A stretch of DNA of 64,000 nt, from assembly GCA_035634055.1 (NCBI GenBank), contig DASQDR010000245.1:6766-70765 (forward strand), written 5' to 3'. The notes below the pieces were generated by a model, which saw only the letters and a list, made by a program, of their open reading frames with translations, was not told the DNA's origin and made no database searches. Positions 60,947-64,000 of this stretch are shown one piece after another. The stretch is from JAICTV01 sp035634055. Its GTDB lineage: Bacteria; Planctomycetota; Phycisphaerae; Tepidisphaerales; Tepidisphaeraceae. Position 1 is the stretch's first letter, and every line of letters begins with the position of its first letter. The translations under genes were made by a program, and so were the position numbers.

Positions 60947-63388
60947 TCACCACGTCCCCGCGCTCCCCGACCACTTCAACCATTGCTCGAGGTAAGCCCG
61001 CGGCATGGGGATCGTCCCGTCCTGTAGCGCGGCCTGCGGGAGCTGGTGGAGCAGCGACTTCGCCCGCTCGTTGGCGGCGCGGGCGTCGTCGGGGCGGTTC
61101 ATCTCGTGCAGGGCGTTGGCGATCTGTACGTGGGCCGCCAGCGACTGCGCCACGTCCGCCTCGCGCGCCGCCCGCTCGTAGAGGGCGATGGCCTCGGCGT
61201 AGTTCCCAAGGTCGTACGCGCAGTCCGCGCGGCGCAGGAGGCTGAGCTGCTGGTACCGCCGGTCGGCGTCGCGCGTTGGCGGGCGCGAGCCGAAGACCTC
61301 GCGGGCGCGGTCGTACAGCCCGGCCGCCCTGGCGAGCAACTGCTTCTTGGTCGCCGCCGCCCGCGCCATCTCGTCGGCCGGGTTGGGGTTCTCGACCGAC
61401 GCCGTCGCCGACGCGACGCGCACGTCGATCTGCCGGGCGAGGTGGGCGTAGCACTCGGCCGCGAGGTAGACCGCCTCGCCGCAGCGTTCGTCGGTGCCGT
61501 GGCGGTCGATGAACCGCTCGAGCCGCGGCAGCGCGTCGCGCCAGTTGGACGCCCGCTGGTAGAGCCGCGCGAGCTCGAGCAGGGCGAGCTTGCGGGCGTC
61601 GGCGACGGCGGCGTCGGCGACGGCCGGGTCGGGGACCGCGGGGTCGGCGACGGCCCGGTCGGGGTGCGGCGCGTCGGCGCCGTCGGCCAGCGCGGCGAGC
61701 AGCTTCTCCGCCGCCGCCGTGAACTGCGGGCCCTTGCCCAGGTAGAGCGACGCCAGCGGCAGCGCCGCCTTCGCCGCCGCCGGAGACTTTCGGTACCCCT
61801 CGCCCTGCTGCAACCGCTCGTAAGCAAAGATCGCCTTGTCGGCGTTGCCCATCGCCTCGTAAGTCCTGCCGAGCCGGAGCAGCGCGTCGGCCGCCAGCGG
61901 GTCGGCATCGCGCTCGCCCACGAACAGCTCGAGCGCGGCGGCGATGCTCTCGCGGTTGCCGGCGCGATCGTAGAGATCGACGGCCCTCCACAGCGGCGCG
62001 GCGTGCTGCCCGTCGCCGCTGCTCACCAGCGCGCGGGTGTGGGCGAGGTGGGCGTCGGCGGCCTTGGTGCGGAAGTCGCGCACGAGCTGCTGCCGGCGGA
62101 CCTGCTCGTTGGCCGGGGCGTCAGCGACCGACTGCTCCACCTGGTCCGCCCGCTTCTCATACGCCGCCGCGAGCCGGCCGTGGTACGCGGCCGGCGGGTT
62201 CGGCTCCAGCGCCAGCTCGGCGTCGAGCAGCTCGATGGCGGCGGCGAGGTTCCCCTTGCCGGTCAGGACCGACGACGCCTTCCGCACCGTCGCCAGCGCC
62301 TGCTCCTTCAGCGCGGGCGGCGACGACGCCCGCTCGGCGGCGCGGGTGAGGTCGGCGATCGTCGCCTCGTCGGCGTCGCCCTTGAGCACGCGGCACTCGC
62401 CGCGGCGAAGCGTCGCCAGCAGCAGCGTCTCGGCGTCCGGCTTCTCCGCCAGCGCGGCGATGGCGGCGTCGAACAGCGCGACGGCCGCGACGAAATCGTT
62501 CTTCTCCTGGCGGATGACGCCCAGCACGTAGGCCGCCTCCGCGTCGAGCGGGTGCTGGCCCTTGAAGTCCGAGCGCGCGGCCCTGAGGAGCTTCTCCGCC
62601 TCGTCGGTGCTGCCCAGCTTGAAGGCGCACACGCCGAGGCGGCACTTCGCTTCCGCCTGCGCGACCGGGTCGCGCGCCAGCCGCTGCGCGTCGGCCAGCA
62701 GCCGCTTGGCCTCCAGCGCCTCGCCGCGATCGACCAGCAGCATCGCCTTCTCCCCCAGCGCCCAGGCGCGCTCGGAATCGCTGATGCCGGGGCTGGCGAG
62801 GTAGGCGTCGAGCGACGCCTCGGCCGGCGCCCAGTCGCTGGTGGCGAGTTGGAGGTCGATCACCTTGCGTTGGAGCCGCATGGCGCGCGGCGGGTCCATC
62901 GCGATCGCCTGGCGGTACTGGCTGACCGCTTCGACCGGCTTCCCCAACCCTTCGTAGCTCTCGCCGAGCCGGCGGTGGATCTCGCCGGTCGGCTTGACGC
63001 CCTGCGCCAGCGCGATCTGAGTCTCTTCGATGACCCGGACCAGGCTCGCCTCGACGCGCTCGGCGCGGCCGTCGCCGCGCTGCTTCTGCTGCGCTTCCAG
63101 CGCCTCGCCCATCAGCAGGTGGACCTGCGCCTCCCCCTCGCGCGGCAGCTTCTCGGCGGCGGCGAGGCGCGACAGGCTCTCGAGGGCGGCGTCGGGACGA
63201 TCGTTGCGGAGGTACTCGCGGGCGGGCGCGAGCTTCTGGTTCAAGGTGATCGCCGGCCGCGCGTCGAGGAAGAGCCAGGCGGCGCCGGCGTAGAGGGCGA
63301 GCGACAACAGCATGAGCGGCAGTTGCCAGACGTGAGCGAGCCGAAGGTGGGTGAGCCGGCGCGACGCGCCGCCGCCAGCAGTGGTCAT
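60947..63388 (-). CDS. Membrane-anchored TPR-repeat protein
   Basis: 813 residues. An N-terminal membrane helix (WQLPLMLLSLALYAGAAWLF, about 21-40) is followed by an array of TPR-type helix pairs, for example EIHRRLGESYEGLGKPVEAV, LGVCAFKLGSTDEAEKLLRA and LLRLGRTYEAMGNADKAIFA. A repetitive segment at about residues 576-596 (DPAVPDPAVADAAVADA) interrupts the array. TPR arrays bind other proteins; the partner is unknown. The bulk is expected outside the inner membrane if the helix acts as a signal anchor. It is in the same direction as the flagellar run but 528 bases upstream, so a link is only suggested by position. Confidence 0.85.
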   Translation of the reverse strand: MTTAGGGASRRLTHLRLAHVWQLPLMLLSLALYAGAAWLFLDARPAITLNQKLAPAREYLRNDRPDAALESLSRLAAAEKLPREGEAQVHLLMGEALEAQQKQRGDGRAERVEASLVRVIEETQIALAQGVKPTGEIHRRLGESYEGLGKPVEAVSQYRQAIAMDPPRAMRLQRKVIDLQLATSDWAPAEASLDAYLASPGISDSERAWALGEKAMLLVDRGEALEAKRLLADAQRLARDPVAQAEAKCRLGVCAFKLGSTDEAEKLLRAARSDFKGQHPLDAEAAYVLGVIRQEKNDFVAAVALFDAAIAALAEKPDAETLLLATLRRGECRVLKGDADEATIADLTRAAERASSPPALKEQALATVRKASSVLTGKGNLAAAIELLDAELALEPNPPAAYHGRLAAAYEKRADQVEQSVADAPANEQVRRQQLVRDFRTKAADAHLAHTRALVSSGDGQHAAPLWRAVDLYDRAGNRESIAAALELFVGERDADPLAADALLRLGRTYEAMGNADKAIFAYERLQQGEGYRKSPAAAKAALPLASLYLGKGPQFTAAAEKLLAALADGADAPHPDRAVADPAVPDPAVADAAVADARKLALLELARLYQRASNWRDALPRLERFIDRHGTDERCGEAVYLAAECYAHLARQIDVRVASATASVENPNPADEMARAAATKKQLLARAAGLYDRAREVFGSRPPTRDADRRYQQLSLLRRADCAYDLGNYAEAIALYERAAREADVAQSLAAHVQIANALHEMNRPDDARAANERAKSLLHQLPQAALQDGTIPMPRAYLEQWLKWSGSAGTW

Positions 63389-63960
63389 GGCTTCCGTGCC
63401 TTTCCCCGCGATCGCGCCGCGCGCCCGGTTTCACGTGCGCGCGCCCGGCGTCGCGCCGCATCCTCTTCAGCCGGGCGCCCGATCCGATGTGCCGGACATC
63501 CGCTGCCGCGCCCCGGCATTCCGTTGCCGCAGCGCGAATCGGCCGCGGGACCAGCCCGTGTCCCACGGCCGGGGCGGATCGTACTTTTACTTTCTTCCAA
63601 CGCAAGCCGGAAATGAACGGGCGGGGATTTTTATGGAGGCGCTGCGCGCGGTTTGCGGGCGCGGCGCGTGACGCATCGCACAGCACACCGATGGCAACGG
63701 ATGCGCGTGACGCGCGCGGGGACGCACTCGGGGATGCATCGCGTTCGACTACAAGCGAAGCATCACGTCGGACCCGAGCCGCGCAGCGCCGCGTCAGGCG
63801 TAGCGTGTTCTCCTACGCGGTGTCGGCGAGAAGCCTCGCATCGGGATCGCGGGTCAGTACGTGACGCGAGTTCGCGCGGCGAACGCTCGCGCCCGTGCGG
63901 CGGCGGCCGCCGCTGTAGCGCCGCGCTGCGTGTCGCGCGCGTTACGCAGCGAACCTCGGA
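63389..63960. other. 572-base gene-free region
   Basis: No supported gene. The open frames here are short and Arg/Ala-rich with no motif. The segment is unusually rich in acgcg and gcgcg words, with small self-complementary pieces such as gatgcatcgcgttcg...gaagcatcac near 63734-63770. It probably holds the promoter of the TPR gene. Confidence 0.4.
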
Positions 63961-64000
63961 TCAGACGGTGGCGTACTGCGAGGCGACGCTGACGAAGCGC
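63961..64000 (-). CDS. C-terminal fragment of an unidentified gene
   Basis: The reverse strand reads RFVSVASQYATV followed by TGA at 63963-63961. Codon use fits the local GC bias, and the sequence looks like a real C-terminus. Only 12 residues are visible, which is too little to name it. The next gene upstream in the same direction is beyond the window. Confidence 0.4.
   Translation of the reverse strand, partial: RFVSVASQYATV

Noticed and set aside
63487..63864. 125-codon plus-strand frame near the right edge
   Set aside because: Ser/Arg/Ala-rich with no motif, no ribosome site, and a composition like other spurious frames here.

Overview
The window looks like chromosome of a planctomycete, most likely of the Phycisphaerae/Tepidisphaerales type. 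This is an inference, not a database result. The signs are very high GC with strongly GC-biased third codon positions; two secreted proteins with LEPR-XLL-like N-termini (12102-16412 and 36027-37121); a PEP-CTERM surface protein (9976-11694); a pseudopilin with a GFTLVELLVV leader and a C-terminal FLDGH motif; and many short palindromic repeats at gene ends. No rRNA, tRNA, CRISPR array, transposase or phage gene was seen. Layout: 1-6.6 kb is leftward and holds the 3'-truncated IMP dehydrogenase gene, an EEP-family hydrolase, a pseudopilin, a LacI/AraC hybrid regulator with a sugar-type oxidoreductase, and a small membrane protein. 6.7-16.4 kb is rightward and holds a LOG-family protein, a polytopic membrane protein, a beta-helix PEP-CTERM protein and a 1436-residue secreted metalloprotease-like protein. 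16.6-19.2 kb is leftward housekeeping (nth, a DUF4149-like protein, bcp, yqeY-like), then rho. 20.7-27.8 kb is a leftward block making dTDP-L-rhamnose (rfbB, rfbA, rfbC, rfbD) with a PfkB kinase, a VOC protein, a small membrane protein and ispH. 28.3-37.1 kb is mixed: DUF1015, an S1/P1-like hydrolase, an AI-2E-family transporter, an isolated atpG, an SMR exporter and a secreted cyclophilin. 37.3-42.7 kb holds a BtpA-family protein and a probable lysine-catabolism pair (saccharopine dehydrogenase-like and ALDH7-like), with an unrecognised VOC-like protein transcribed divergently. 42.8-60.4 kb is a leftward flagellar export and basal-body cluster in the order regulator-fliF-G-H-I-J-N-O-P-Q-R-flhB-flhA-flhF-flhG-fliA, followed by a DUF6414-like gene; a TPR protein lies upstream at 61-63.4 kb. 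How the genes work together: FliF/FliG/FliN form the MS-ring and switch, FliH/I/J the export ATPase, FliO/P/Q/R/FlhB/FlhA the export gate, FlhF/FlhG set position and number, and FliA (sigma-28) drives late genes. Several gene pairs overlap or nearly touch, which suggests translational coupling. The most unusual points are: FlhB has DEPR where the autocleavage motif NPTH should be; the regulator next to fliF has a degraded receiver and a Fis-type HTH but no AAA+ domain; at least ten families of imperfect or perfect palindromes occupy gene ends, some supplying the stop codon of the neighbouring gene; and atpG stands apart from any other ATP synthase gene.
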